Origin: Rhodoferax sp. | Lineage (GTDB): Bacteria; Pseudomonadota; Gammaproteobacteria; Burkholderiales; Burkholderiaceae_C | Assembly (NCBI GenBank): GCA_024236015.1 | Contig: JACKLK010000011.1 | Coordinates: forward strand, 92,342-156,341 | DNA length: 64,000 nucleotides | Reading direction: 5' to 3' | In this document: positions 45,552 through 54,071 of the stretch, in pieces | Numbering within the stretch: position 1 is the stretch's first letter | Layout: the number at the start of each line of letters is the position of its first letter | Notes under the pieces: generated by a model | What the model saw: the letters and a program-made list of their open reading frames with translations, nothing else | The model's database searches: none | What the model was told of the DNA's origin: nothing | Translations under genes and position numbers: made by a program

Positions 45552-45893
45552 TCAGTCCTTGCCGGGACCGGAGCGGCCGCTGCGGCGCAACTTGCCGCCG
45601 GTGCCGGCGTCGAACATGCGCGTGATGTCGGCCAGGCACTGCCGCGCGACGGATTCGCCGCGGGCCGCGGCAATGGCCGTCATCAGGTCGGGGCGCACGT
45701 ACCACAGCTCGTCGAGATCATGGGCGAACAGCACCTTGCGTTCGACCGCGCTGTTCCTGCCGTCCGGGCTTTGTTCGAGCAGTTGCAGCATCGCCTTGCG
45801 GATGTCTTCCAGGCGCGCGCTGGGCTCCGCCGGGCTCTGATGGGCCATCCATCCGAAAAAGCTGTTTCGCAAACTGGTCTTGGCCCAACGCAT
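45552..45893 (-). CDS. conserved-looking small protein of unknown function
   Basis: This encodes 113 residues beginning MRWAKTSLRNSFFGWMAH. I do not recognise the family. It is mostly helical in character (ARLEDIRKAMLQLLEQ, RPDLMTAIAAARGES) with a basic end (KLRRSGRSG). There is no signal peptide or membrane segment. GGGAGGA lies upstream of the ATG, and the leader upstream contains two overlapping inverted repeats (45923-45948). The gene is divergent from the EEP-clsB operon. The long 5' extension of the frame was not taken because the ribosome site and Met fit 45893. Confidence 0.6.
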   Translation of the reverse strand: MRWAKTSLRNSFFGWMAHQSPAEPSARLEDIRKAMLQLLEQSPDGRNSAVERKVLFAHDLDELWYVRPDLMTAIAAARGESVARQCLADITRMFDAGTGGKLRRSGRSGPGKD

Positions 45894-45922
45894 GCCCGCA
45901 TCCTCCCGTCGATCACTGGTTT

Positions 45923-45948
45923 GGCAAGTTGCTTGCCGAAAGCGGCAA
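45923..45948 (-). promoter_or_regulatory. two mutually exclusive hairpins in a leader
   Basis: GGCAAG-TTG-CTTGCC (45923-45937) and TTGCCG-AAAG-CGGCAA (45933-45948) share bases 45933-45937, so only one can form at a time. They lie 30-55 bases before the start of the small protein at 45893. This layout suits a leader switch or overlapping operators, but a chance origin in GC-rich DNA cannot be excluded. Confidence 0.4.
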
Positions 45949-46150
45949 TCATCCCACCAACAGGGCTTGTCAGGCAACAGGCAGATGTAACATTGTTTCA
46001 AGCAGCCGCCGCCTCTGTCTGTCTTATCGGCACACGCGCCGCGGACTGAACCCCGGCTTGCCCGGATGGCGCTCCCGCCGTGTCCGCGCGGCGCGCTTTC
46101 GCGCCGTGCCGACACCGAATGCCGACGTTCTCCTACAGGCGGTTGCAGCC

Positions 46151-46177
46151 GTCACTGTTAAAACTACCAACAGTGAC
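46151..46177. promoter_or_regulatory. perfect 9-bp dyad over the start of the EEP gene
   Basis: GTCACTGTT (46151-46159) and AACAGTGAC (46169-46177) pair perfectly across AAAACTACC. The preferred GTG start (46173-46175) lies inside the right arm. The spacer is AT-rich compared with the surroundings. It could be an operator over the promoter or an mRNA hairpin hiding the start codon. Confidence 0.55.
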
Positions 46178-46961
46178 AAACATCGACATTTCCCGCACCG
46201 GTCCGGCACTGGACAGCCGCCCCTCGATCCGTGTACTGACGGTCAACATGCACAAGGGTTTCGGTTTCCTCAATCGCCGCTTCATCCTGCCCGAACTGCG
46301 CAGCGCGGTACGGGCGGTGCAGGCCGATCTGGTGTTCCTGCAGGAGGTCCAGGGCGACCATGCACTGCACGCCGAGCGCACGCTCGACTGGCCGCCGGTG
46401 CCGCAATACGAGTTCCTGGCCGACGCGATGTGGCCGCAGTTCGCCTACGGCCGCAATGCGGTGTATCCGCACGGCCATCACGGCAACGCCTTGTTGTCCA
46501 AGTACCCGATCGTGCAGTACCGCAACCGCGACGTGTCCATCCAGGGCCCCGAGCGGCGAGGCATGCTGCATTGCACGCTGGCCGTGCCGGGGTTCGGCGA
46601 GCTGCACGCGATCTGCGTGCACCTGGGCCTGGCCGAGGCGCATCGCCGCCGGCAGATCGACATGTTGTGCGAGATGGTGGGCGAGGCCGTGCCGCCCCAG
46701 GCTCCGCTCATCGTGGCGGGCGACTTCAACGACTGGCGCTGCCGGGCCAGCGATCCGCTGGAGCGTTGCGCCGGCCTGCAGGAGGTGTTCCAGATGGTCT
46801 ACGGGCAGGCTGCGCGGACCTTTCCCGCACGGCTGCCGATGTTGCGCCTGGACCGGATCTACGTGCGCGGGGCCGGCGCCCATGCGCCCATGGTGCTGCC
46901 GCGCAAGCCCTGGTCGCACCTGTCGGACCATGCGCCCCTGGCTGCGGAGATCGACCTGTGA
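46173..46961 (+). CDS. endonuclease/exonuclease/phosphatase-family protein (YbhP-like)
   Basis: This encodes 262 residues of the EEP (exonuclease III-like) fold: VLTVNMHKGFG, QADLVFLQEVQGDH, VAGDFNDWRC and SDHAPLAAEIDL carry the metal and catalytic residues. In E. coli YbhP has the same partners (ClsB, YbhN); its substrate is unknown. I take the GTG at 46173 as start. The 18 codons between the ATG at 46119 and this GTG include TTA, CTA, AAA, AGG, CCA and ACA, rare in this GC-rich genome, so that stretch is probably not translated. The stop overlaps the clsB start (GTGA). The start position remains uncertain. Confidence 0.85.
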   Translation: MTNIDISRTGPALDSRPSIRVLTVNMHKGFGFLNRRFILPELRSAVRAVQADLVFLQEVQGDHALHAERTLDWPPVPQYEFLADAMWPQFAYGRNAVYPHGHHGNALLSKYPIVQYRNRDVSIQGPERRGMLHCTLAVPGFGELHAICVHLGLAEAHRRRQIDMLCEMVGEAVPPQAPLIVAGDFNDWRCRASDPLERCAGLQEVFQMVYGQAARTFPARLPMLRLDRIYVRGAGAHAPMVLPRKPWSHLSDHAPLAAEIDL

Positions 46962-48196
46962 AACCCACATCACGCTGGATCGGCGGCAATCGGGTGCAAC
47001 TGCTCGAGAACGGCGAGGCCTATTTCCCCGCGGTGTTCGAGGCGATCGAGGCCGCGCGCGAGGAGATCGTGCTCGAGACCTTCATCCTGTTCGAGGACGC
47101 GATCGGCCAGCAGTTGCACACCCACCTGCTCGCGGCGGCGCGGCGCGGGGTCCGGGTCGACGTGCTGGTCGACGGTTATGGCTCGTGCGACCTGTCGCCC
47201 GAGTTCATCGACGCCTGCGCACAGGCCGGCGTGCGCCTGCGGGTCTACGACCCGGCGCGGCGCGTGCTGGGCACGCGATTCAACGTGTTGCGCCGCATGC
47301 ACCGCAAGATCGTCGTGGTCGACGGCCGGCTGGCCTTCGTGGGCGGCATCAACTTCTCGCATGACCATGTGCGGGAGTTCGGCCCGCAGGCCAAGCAGGA
47401 CTATGCGGTGCGCGTGCAGGGCCCGATCGTGGCGCATATCCACCATTTCGTGCGCGCCCAGATCGATCCGTCGACGCCCAGGCCCGCCGCGGTGCCGGCG
47501 CCGGCAGAGGCCGCCGACGCGGCCGGCGGCGACGAGGCGCCGTCGTCCGGCGCCGAGATGATCTTCGTCACGCGCGACAACCATCGGCATCGCAATGCCA
47601 TCGAGCGCCACTACCGCGCGGCGATCCGCGGCGCGCGCGAAAGCGTGGTGCTCGCCAATGCGTATTTCTTCCCGGGTTACCTGCTGCTGCGCCAGTTGCG
47701 CCGCGCCGCGCGCCGCGGCGTGCGGGTCACGCTGATCCTGCAGGGCGAACCCGACATGCCCATCGTCAAGACGGCCGCCAGCCTGCTGTACGACCATCTG
47801 CAAAGCGCCGGCGTGCAGATCTATGAATATTGCGAGCGCCCGCTGCATGGCAAGGTGGCCGTGGTCGACGGGCGCTGGGCCACGGTCGGTTCGAGCAACC
47901 TCGATCCGCTGAGCCTGGTGCTCAATCTCGAGGCCAACCTGGTGATCCGCGACCGCGATTTCGCGCAGCATCTCGACCAGCGGCTCGAGCACCTGATCAC
48001 GGAGCACTGCAAGGCCATCGAGCCCGACCCGATGCCGGCGTGGACGTTCTGGCGCCCCTTGCGCGCCTTCCTGCTCTACCACCTGCTCAGCGGATATTCG
48101 CGCTGGTTCAGCTGGCTGCCGCGCCGCGCACCGAAGATCCACCATGCGACCCGCACGCAAGCGTCGGCCGCAGCCGGGTCGGGAGGAAATGGCTGA
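46958..48196 (+). CDS. clsB: cardiolipin synthase B
   Basis: This encodes 412 residues of the phospholipase D superfamily, forming cardiolipin from phosphatidylglycerol and another phospholipid at the inner membrane. Two HKD motifs are present: one from His115 (HRKIVVVDGRLAFVGG) and one from His297 (HGKVAVVDGRWATVGSS). A non-conserved Ala/Pro-rich insert lies near residues 168-190. It starts with GTG inside the preceding stop and ends one base into the next ATG, so translational coupling runs across all three genes. The order EEP-clsB-YbhN is the same as in enteric bacteria. Confidence 0.95.
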   Translation: MKPTSRWIGGNRVQLLENGEAYFPAVFEAIEAAREEIVLETFILFEDAIGQQLHTHLLAAARRGVRVDVLVDGYGSCDLSPEFIDACAQAGVRLRVYDPARRVLGTRFNVLRRMHRKIVVVDGRLAFVGGINFSHDHVREFGPQAKQDYAVRVQGPIVAHIHHFVRAQIDPSTPRPAAVPAPAEAADAAGGDEAPSSGAEMIFVTRDNHRHRNAIERHYRAAIRGARESVVLANAYFFPGYLLLRQLRRAARRGVRVTLILQGEPDMPIVKTAASLLYDHLQSAGVQIYEYCERPLHGKVAVVDGRWATVGSSNLDPLSLVLNLEANLVIRDRDFAQHLDQRLEHLITEHCKAIEPDPMPAWTFWRPLRAFLLYHLLSGYSRWFSWLPRRAPKIHHATRTQASAAAGSGGNG

Positions 48197-49182
48197 TGGC
48201 GCGGGACGACCACAGCGGCGGCACGTCGTCGCAGCCCCGGCGCTGGTGGCCCTGGGTGCGCCGCGGCCTGACGCTGGCGTTCTTCGTCGCCGTGGCCGTG
48301 TTGTTGTGGCGTTTCGGCAGCGCCGTCGAATGGAGCGAGGTCTGGAGCACGGCGCGCGCCCATCCGCCGCAGACCCTGTTGCTGGCCGCGCTGCTGGCCG
48401 TCGCCAGCCATGCGCTGGTCGCGTCCTACGACCTGATCGGGCGCCACGTGACCGGCCACGATCTGTCGGTCGCACGGACCTGGTCCGTGGCCTGGGTGTC
48501 GTATGCGTTCAACCTGAACCTGGGCGCGCTGGTCGGCGGCGCCGGATTCCGCTGGCGCCTGTATTCGCGTTCGGGCCTGGATGCCGGCGTGATCGCGCAG
48601 GTCTACGGGCTCAGCGTCGTGACCAACTGGCTGGCCTATGTGGTGCTGCTCGGTGCCACGCTGGTATGGGCGCCGATCGACCTGCCGCCGGACTGGCAGA
48701 TCGGGCGCCAGGCACTGACGGCGATCGGCGCCGTGTTGCCGCTGCTCGCCGTGGCCTACCTGCTGGCCTGTGGCTTCGCCCGCCGGCGTCGCTGGCAGTG
48801 GCGCGAGCATACGTTCGCGTTGCCGTCGGGTCGGGTCGCAACGGTGCAACTGGTGTTGTCGTCGATCAACTGGCTGGTCATCTCCGCGGTGATCCACACC
48901 TTGCTGGGGGGCAAGATCGACTACACGCTGGTGCTGGGCGCGACCTTGCTGGCCGCGGTGGCCGGCGCGCTGACCCACGTGCCGGCCGGTCTGGGCGTGC
49001 TCGAGGCCGTCTTCGTCGCGCTGCTGGGCTCGCAGATGCCGCAGAGCGCCATCCTGGCCGCCTTGCTCACCTACCGCGGCCTGTATTACATCGGGCCCTT
49101 GTTGCTGGCGCTGGTCACCTATACCATCACCGAGGTTCGGCTGCGTCGGGCCCACGCCGAGCCGGCCGGCGCGCCGGGCTGA
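48196..49182 (+). CDS. ybhN: YbhN/UPF0104-family membrane protein (LPG-synthase-like TM domain)
   Basis: This encodes 328 residues with about eight hydrophobic helices, resembling the transmembrane domain of lysylphosphatidylglycerol synthetases (YbhN group). Segments include YAFNLNLGALVGGAGFRWRL, SGLDAGVIAQVYGLSVVTNW and ALTHVPAGLGVLEAVFVALL. Some relatives move lipids across the membrane, which fits the adjacent cardiolipin synthase. The first ~20 residues are polar and cytoplasmic. GGGAGGAAA precedes the ATG, which shares one base with the clsB stop codon. Confidence 0.92.
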   Translation: MARDDHSGGTSSQPRRWWPWVRRGLTLAFFVAVAVLLWRFGSAVEWSEVWSTARAHPPQTLLLAALLAVASHALVASYDLIGRHVTGHDLSVARTWSVAWVSYAFNLNLGALVGGAGFRWRLYSRSGLDAGVIAQVYGLSVVTNWLAYVVLLGATLVWAPIDLPPDWQIGRQALTAIGAVLPLLAVAYLLACGFARRRRWQWREHTFALPSGRVATVQLVLSSINWLVISAVIHTLLGGKIDYTLVLGATLLAAVAGALTHVPAGLGVLEAVFVALLGSQMPQSAILAALLTYRGLYYIGPLLLALVTYTITEVRLRRAHAEPAGAPG

Positions 49183-49207
49183 ACCCCACACGACGACACC
49201 ACCACCG

Positions 49208-50224
49208 ATGCCAGACGCCGGATTCCACCTCGATGCCGTGCTCGCACGCCTGACCGAGGTGGCGTACCGACTGGCAGCCGGCCTGCCGCTGTTGCTGCTG
49301 GCCATGCTGATCGTCTGGCTGGCCTGGTTGTTCGGCAGCTGGTTGTCGCGGCGCGCGATGTTCGAGCACCTGGTGCGCAGCAACGCCTTCCTGCGCGACC
49401 TGGCCCGCACCACGGTGCGCACCATCGTCGTGGGGCTGGGCGTGCTCGCGGCGCTCGAGCTCATGGACGCCACCGCGCTGGTGGGTGCCGTGCTGGGCAC
49501 CGCCGGCGTGATGGGCCTGGCCCTGGGTTTTGCGTTCAAGGAGACGCTGGAGAACTACCTGGCCGGCATCCTGATGAGCCTGCGCCAGCCGTTTGCGCCG
49601 CGCGACCACCTGGTCATCGACGGTCACGAAGGCATCGTCATCGCGATGAACGCGCGCGCGACCATCCTGATGACGCCCGACGGCAATCACCTGCGCCTGC
49701 CCAATGCGCGGGTGTTTCGCAGCGTCATGCTCAACTACACGCGCAATCCGAGCCGGCGCTTCGAGTTCGACGTCGGCGTGGGCGTCGGCGAGGACCTGGT
49801 GCTGGCGCAGTCCATCGGCACCGACACGCTGCGCGGGCTCGACGGCGTGCTCGACGAGCCGCCCGCGCGGGCCCATATCAGCGCGCTGGGAGACTCCAAC
49901 GTGCAGCTGCGCTTCCACGCCTGGGTCGACCAGCGCAGCCATGACTTCCTGATGGTCAAGAGCGAGGCCATTCGCACCGTCAAGCTCGCGCTCGAACACG
50001 CCGGCATGGACATGCCCGAGCCGATCTACCGCGTGCAGATCACCGAGCGTGTCGGCGCGCCGGCCGACTCACCTGCGCCGCCATCCGAGCCACGGGCCCG
50101 CCGCCCCGCGGCACCCGCGGCGGTGGACACGCGTGCCCACAGCGATCTGCAGCGGCAGATCGCGCACGATCCGCGCGCCGACGCATCGGTCGACCTGCTC
50201 GACCCGGCCGCACCCCAGGAGTAG
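49208..50224 (+). CDS. small-conductance mechanosensitive channel (MscS family)
   Basis: This encodes 338 residues. Three N-terminal hydrophobic helices are followed by the pore-helix-like GTAGVMGLALGFAFKETLEN and the beta domain (GDSNVQLRFHAWVDQRSHDF) of MscS channels. The Ala/Gly packing pattern of the pore helix is retained. The C-terminal ~60 residues are Pro/Ala-rich and probably disordered in the cytoplasm. The channel would release osmolytes under hypo-osmotic stress. It follows ybhN by 25 bases and could be part of the same envelope operon. Confidence 0.92.
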   Translation: MPDAGFHLDAVLARLTEVAYRLAAGLPLLLLAMLIVWLAWLFGSWLSRRAMFEHLVRSNAFLRDLARTTVRTIVVGLGVLAALELMDATALVGAVLGTAGVMGLALGFAFKETLENYLAGILMSLRQPFAPRDHLVIDGHEGIVIAMNARATILMTPDGNHLRLPNARVFRSVMLNYTRNPSRRFEFDVGVGVGEDLVLAQSIGTDTLRGLDGVLDEPPARAHISALGDSNVQLRFHAWVDQRSHDFLMVKSEAIRTVKLALEHAGMDMPEPIYRVQITERVGAPADSPAPPSEPRARRPAAPAAVDTRAHSDLQRQIAHDPRADASVDLLDPAAPQE

Positions 50225-50278
50225 ACCGATGACGCCGCACGCATTCATACCCGGCCCACGGACACGCGGGAGCCGCGC

Positions 50279-51589
50279 ATGGCGTTGACGGACTGGTCGA
50301 AGAGCCACATCCTGTTCGCGCTGCGCCGGCTGCGCGAACGCCTGTGGGCACGGCCGCTGGTCATGTGCGTGCTCTCCATCGGCGCGGTGTTCTGCGCGAC
50401 GCTGGCCGACCGGTTCGCACCCGCGGAGTTCCTGCCGCGGATCCAGGCCGACTCGCTGGAGAGCCTGCTGACGATCCAGGCCTCGAGCATGATGGTGATC
50501 GCCACCTTCGCCGTGGCCTCGATGGTCTCGGCCTATGCCTCGGCCAGCACGGCGGCGACGCCGCGCGCGTTCGCGCTGGTCGTGGCCGACGACGTGTCGC
50601 AGAACGCCTTGTCCACCTTCATCGGCGCCTTCATCTTCAGCATCGTGGCGCTGACCGCGTCGCAGAACGGTTTCTTCGAACGCGCCGGCATGTTCACGCT
50701 GTTCGCGCTGACGCTGTTCGTGTTCGCGGTGGTCATCCTGACCTTCGTGCGCTGGGTCGACCGCATCGCGCGGCTCGGCCGCATGGGAAGCACCATCGAG
50801 GCGGTGGAGCGTGCCACGGCGCAGGCGATGCGCCGGCGCAGCGCCAAGCCCTTGCTCGGCGGCGTGCCGATGCGTCCGCTGCAGGCCCGGGGCGAAGCCA
50901 TCCTGGCGAGCCGGGTCGGATATGTGCAGCATGTCGACGTGGACGCGCTGCAGGCCTGCACCGAGGCATCGCAGGCGCGGGTCCAGGTCGTGGCCTTGCC
51001 CGGTGCCTTCGCCGCACCCGGCGTGGCGCTGGCCTACCTGCAGTTGCCGCCCGGGGCCAAGGACGACGTCGATCGCGAGCGGCTGGCCGCGGCCTTCCTG
51101 ATCGGCAACCAGCGCCAGTTCGACGACGATCCGCGTTTCGGCCTGGTCGTGTTGTCGCAGATCGCCGGGCGCGCCTTGTCGCCGGCGGTCAACGACCCCG
51201 GCACCGCCATCGACATCATCGGCACCCTGGTGCGGCTGTTCGCGCAGTGGGCCGAACCGGTGGCCGCCGTCGACGAGGCCGCCGGCATCAACCATCGCGT
51301 CGAAGTGCCGGCACTGGCCGTGCAGGACATGTTCGACGATGCGTTCACCTCACTGGCGCGCGACGGCGCCGGCTCGATCGAAGTGGCGATCCGCCTGCAG
51401 AAGGCCTTTCGTTCGCTGGCCCGGCTCGACGATGCGCCGATCCAGCAGGCGGCCAGCCTGCATGCGCGCACGGCGCTGGAGCGTGCGCGCCTGGCACTGG
51501 CATTGCCACAGGACGTGCGCACGCTCGAGGCGCTCGCCGCCGACTGGCTGGAGCAGCCCGACGCCCCGGCCGAACCCGTCAGGGCCTGA
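50279..51589 (+). CDS. DUF2254 membrane protein
   Basis: This encodes 436 residues. Four hydrophobic segments occur in the first ~150 residues (PLVMCVLSIGAVFCATLADR, SMMVIATFAVASMVSAYASA, TFIGAFIFSIVALTAS, MFTLFALTLFVFAVVIL), followed by a large cytoplasmic part with the family segments FGLVVLSQIAGRALSPAVND and PGTAIDIIGTL. This is DUF2254, of unknown function. It follows the MscS gene by 54 bases. Its end overlaps the convergent M81 gene by 11 bases. Confidence 0.88.
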   Translation: MALTDWSKSHILFALRRLRERLWARPLVMCVLSIGAVFCATLADRFAPAEFLPRIQADSLESLLTIQASSMMVIATFAVASMVSAYASASTAATPRAFALVVADDVSQNALSTFIGAFIFSIVALTASQNGFFERAGMFTLFALTLFVFAVVILTFVRWVDRIARLGRMGSTIEAVERATAQAMRRRSAKPLLGGVPMRPLQARGEAILASRVGYVQHVDVDALQACTEASQARVQVVALPGAFAAPGVALAYLQLPPGAKDDVDRERLAAAFLIGNQRQFDDDPRFGLVVLSQIAGRALSPAVNDPGTAIDIIGTLVRLFAQWAEPVAAVDEAAGINHRVEVPALAVQDMFDDAFTSLARDGAGSIEVAIRLQKAFRSLARLDDAPIQQAASLHARTALERARLALALPQDVRTLEALAADWLEQPDAPAEPVRA

Positions 51590-53084
51590 AGGCCGGGCCT
51601 TGCGGGCGCAGCCGCAGTCCCGGCGGCAGCCGGGTCCAGGCGAACTCGCTCGGATCGTGGATCATCGGCCCGGGCGCCTTGGCCACCAGGATCTCCTGGG
51701 CGATGGGCGTGAAGTCGGCGCGGAAATGCACCGAACTCTTGTTCACCAGCACGCCTTGTTCGGTCGGCTCGATGCCGACGAAGCGATACAACTCCTGGTC
51801 GGCCAGCTGGGTCTTGGTGCTGACCACGACCACCCGCACCCCTTCGATCGACAGGCAGGCGGACGGACCGAGGTGCATGGTCGAGCCGCGCGAGAACGGG
51901 CCGGTGCACACGACCGTGCCCTCGGACAGGCGCTCGACGCGGAAACTGCCCTGCAGCGGCGCATCGCCCCGGATGCCGGACCGGCCGCCCAGCGCCAGCG
52001 TGATCGTCGCGCCGGGGCCGGCATGGTGGGCGGCCTGCGCCGCGGCGCCATCGGCCATCAAGCCCAGCGCCGCGCCGCGCCCGGTATGGCCGGCGCCGTG
52101 TTGCAGCAGCGCGCGCAACATGCCGGTGGTGTCGGACTCGCCGCCGGCGCCGGGGTTGTCCTGGGTGTCGGCGATCACCACCGGCCGTGTGGACCGGGCG
52201 GCCACGGCCAGGGCCTTGCGCACCGCGGCATCGGCGTCGTAGACCGGTGCGTCGAAGTCCGCCTCGTGTCCGGCCACCAGCCGCTCCAGCGTCTGCACCG
52301 CCTGCTGCGCCGCGGCGTCGCTGCTGCCGTAGGCGAACACGACCGGGCCGCATTCCGGGAAGTCGGCCGCCGGGAAGCCGGGCGTGAACGATGCGCTCGG
52401 TACCTGCGCGGATTCGAGTGCCGCAACCGCGCGGTAGATGGCGCGCGCCGGCTCCAGGTCGGTCGACTGGCAGGCCAGCGGGATCAGGAACGGCAGGCGC
52501 CGCGCCGCGCAGTGCGGGCGAGCCATGCCGCTGAGCCGCTGCGCCAGCGCGAAGGCGGTGCGCGCGCCGGTTTCGGCCATGTCGATGTGCGGATAGGTGC
52601 GGTAGGCCACCATCAGGTCGGCGCAGGCCAGCATGCGGCGGGTCACGTTGGCGTGCAGGTCCAGGCTGGCGTAGATGGGCGTGTCGGGACCGACCACGGC
52701 GCGCACCCGCTCGAGCAGTTCGCCTTCGCCGTCGTCCCGGTGCTCGGCGACCATCGCGCCATGCAGGTCGAGGTAGACCGCGTCCGGCCGGGCCTCGCGG
52801 ATGCCGTCGACGATCATCGCGGCGATGCGTTCGTAGGCATCGCGCGTCACGTGGGCCGACGGTTCCGCCGCGGCCCAGGCCGTGGGAACCAGCTGGTGCG
52901 CGCTGCCCTTGAGCTGCTCGATGAAGCCGGCGATCGGCAGGTTGCACGCGACCATGGTCTCGAGGATCTCGCCGCCGCGGCACAGGCCCGGCCAGCCGCC
53001 ACCGCGGGCGAAATGCTCATAGTGGGCCTGTGAGGGCGCAAAGGTGTTGGTCTCGTGCTGAAAACCCCCGATGGCGATACGCAT
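51579..53084 (-). CDS. M81-family metallohydrolase (MlrC-like)
   Basis: This encodes 501 residues of family M81, named for MlrC of microcystin breakdown. The N-terminal motif IAIGGFQHETNTFAPSQAHY, then YLDLHGAMVAEHRDDGEGEL, YASLDLHANVTRRML and, in the second half, VIADTQDNPGAGGESDTTGM carry the metal ligands. Genes of this family in soil betaproteobacteria usually act on small amides or peptides, not cyanotoxins. The start at 53084 has AGGAGA upstream; a longer frame adds 14 residues. The substrate is unknown and no transporter is adjacent. Confidence 0.92.
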   Translation of the reverse strand: MRIAIGGFQHETNTFAPSQAHYEHFARGGGWPGLCRGGEILETMVACNLPIAGFIEQLKGSAHQLVPTAWAAAEPSAHVTRDAYERIAAMIVDGIREARPDAVYLDLHGAMVAEHRDDGEGELLERVRAVVGPDTPIYASLDLHANVTRRMLACADLMVAYRTYPHIDMAETGARTAFALAQRLSGMARPHCAARRLPFLIPLACQSTDLEPARAIYRAVAALESAQVPSASFTPGFPAADFPECGPVVFAYGSSDAAAQQAVQTLERLVAGHEADFDAPVYDADAAVRKALAVAARSTRPVVIADTQDNPGAGGESDTTGMLRALLQHGAGHTGRGAALGLMADGAAAQAAHHAGPGATITLALGGRSGIRGDAPLQGSFRVERLSEGTVVCTGPFSRGSTMHLGPSACLSIEGVRVVVVSTKTQLADQELYRFVGIEPTEQGVLVNKSSVHFRADFTPIAQEILVAKAPGPMIHDPSEFAWTRLPPGLRLRPQGPAFRP

Positions 53085-53278
53085 GCCGTGATCTCCTGTG
53101 GTGTCGGCCGCGCTGCAGTGGCGCATGCGCGTGCCAGGCCCCGATGCTACCGGCAGCGGGCTGCGCGCCGCGCGGGGGCGCGGTTAGACTGTGTCCGCAA
53201 CGGGCCGTGTCGCCGCCGGGTGGCGTGCGACGCCGGCGGCCCGGGCAACCTACCTGTCATCGAAAGGACAAACCCGAC

Positions 53279-54034
53279 ATGAACGATCTGAAGGGCAAGG
53301 CGGTGCTGATCACCGGGGCTTCCACCGGCATCGGTGCCGGATGTGCATTGGCGCTGGGTGCGTTCGGTGCCAGGGTCGCAGTGCACTACAACAGTTCACG
53401 CAGCGCGGCCGACGACGTTGTGGGCGCCATCGCGAAGTCCGGCGGCGAGGCCATTGCCGTGCAGGGCGACCTGCGCGAGAGCGCGCAGTGCGAACGCGTG
53501 GTCAACGAGGCGGCCGCGCGCTGGGGACAGATCGACGTGCTGATCAACAACGCCGGGGCGCTGGTGCAGCGGGTGCCGATCACCGAGCTGACCGATGCGA
53601 CGTTCGACGACATCATCAACCTGAACGTGCGCTCGATGATGATGTGCACGAAACACGCGGTCGGTCACATGAAGAACGGCGGCAGCATCATCAACGTGAC
53701 CAGCGTGGCCGCGCGCAATGGCGGCGGGCCGGGCGCGTCGATGTATGCCTCGTCCAAGGGTTTCGTCAGCGTGGCCACCAAGGGCCTGGCGCGCGAGCTG
53801 GTGAGCCGCAACATCCGCGTCAACGCGGTGTCGCCCGGCGTGATCCAGACGCCGTTCCACGAGAAGTTCTCGACCCCGCAGCAACTCGAGACCATGCGCC
53901 AGGGCATTCCGATGGCGCGCCTGGGTTCGGTCGACGAATGTGTCGGGGCCTTCATCTACCTCGCATCGCACCAGCTCTCGAGTTACGTCACCGGCCAGGT
54001 GCTCGAGGTCAACGGCGGGCAATACATGCCCTGA
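53279..54034 (+). CDS. short-chain dehydrogenase/reductase
   Basis: This encodes 251 residues of a classical SDR. The coenzyme motif TGASTGIG (residues ~12-19), the structural NNAG, the catalytic serine in VTSVAARNGG, and the Tyr-Lys pair in YASSKG are all present, and the C-terminal end SSYVTGQVLEVNGGQYMP is typical. It interconverts an alcohol and a ketone with NAD(P). The nearest functional analogues are FabG or glucose dehydrogenase, but the substrate is not readable. It is divergent from the M81 gene with 194 bases between starts and stands alone. Confidence 0.93.
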   Translation: MNDLKGKAVLITGASTGIGAGCALALGAFGARVAVHYNSSRSAADDVVGAIAKSGGEAIAVQGDLRESAQCERVVNEAAARWGQIDVLINNAGALVQRVPITELTDATFDDIINLNVRSMMMCTKHAVGHMKNGGSIINVTSVAARNGGGPGASMYASSKGFVSVATKGLARELVSRNIRVNAVSPGVIQTPFHEKFSTPQQLETMRQGIPMARLGSVDECVGAFIYLASHQLSSYVTGQVLEVNGGQYMP

Positions 54035-54071
54035 CGCCGGGCGCGCGCGGCAGGCGCGCAGGCGGGTTTCG

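Noticed and set aside
46119..46172. ATG at 46119 as the start of the EEP gene
   Set aside because: The codons that follow include several rare in this genome (TTA, CTA, AGG, AAA) and the stretch contains a perfect dyad, so it is more likely untranslated. The GTG at 46173 was preferred.
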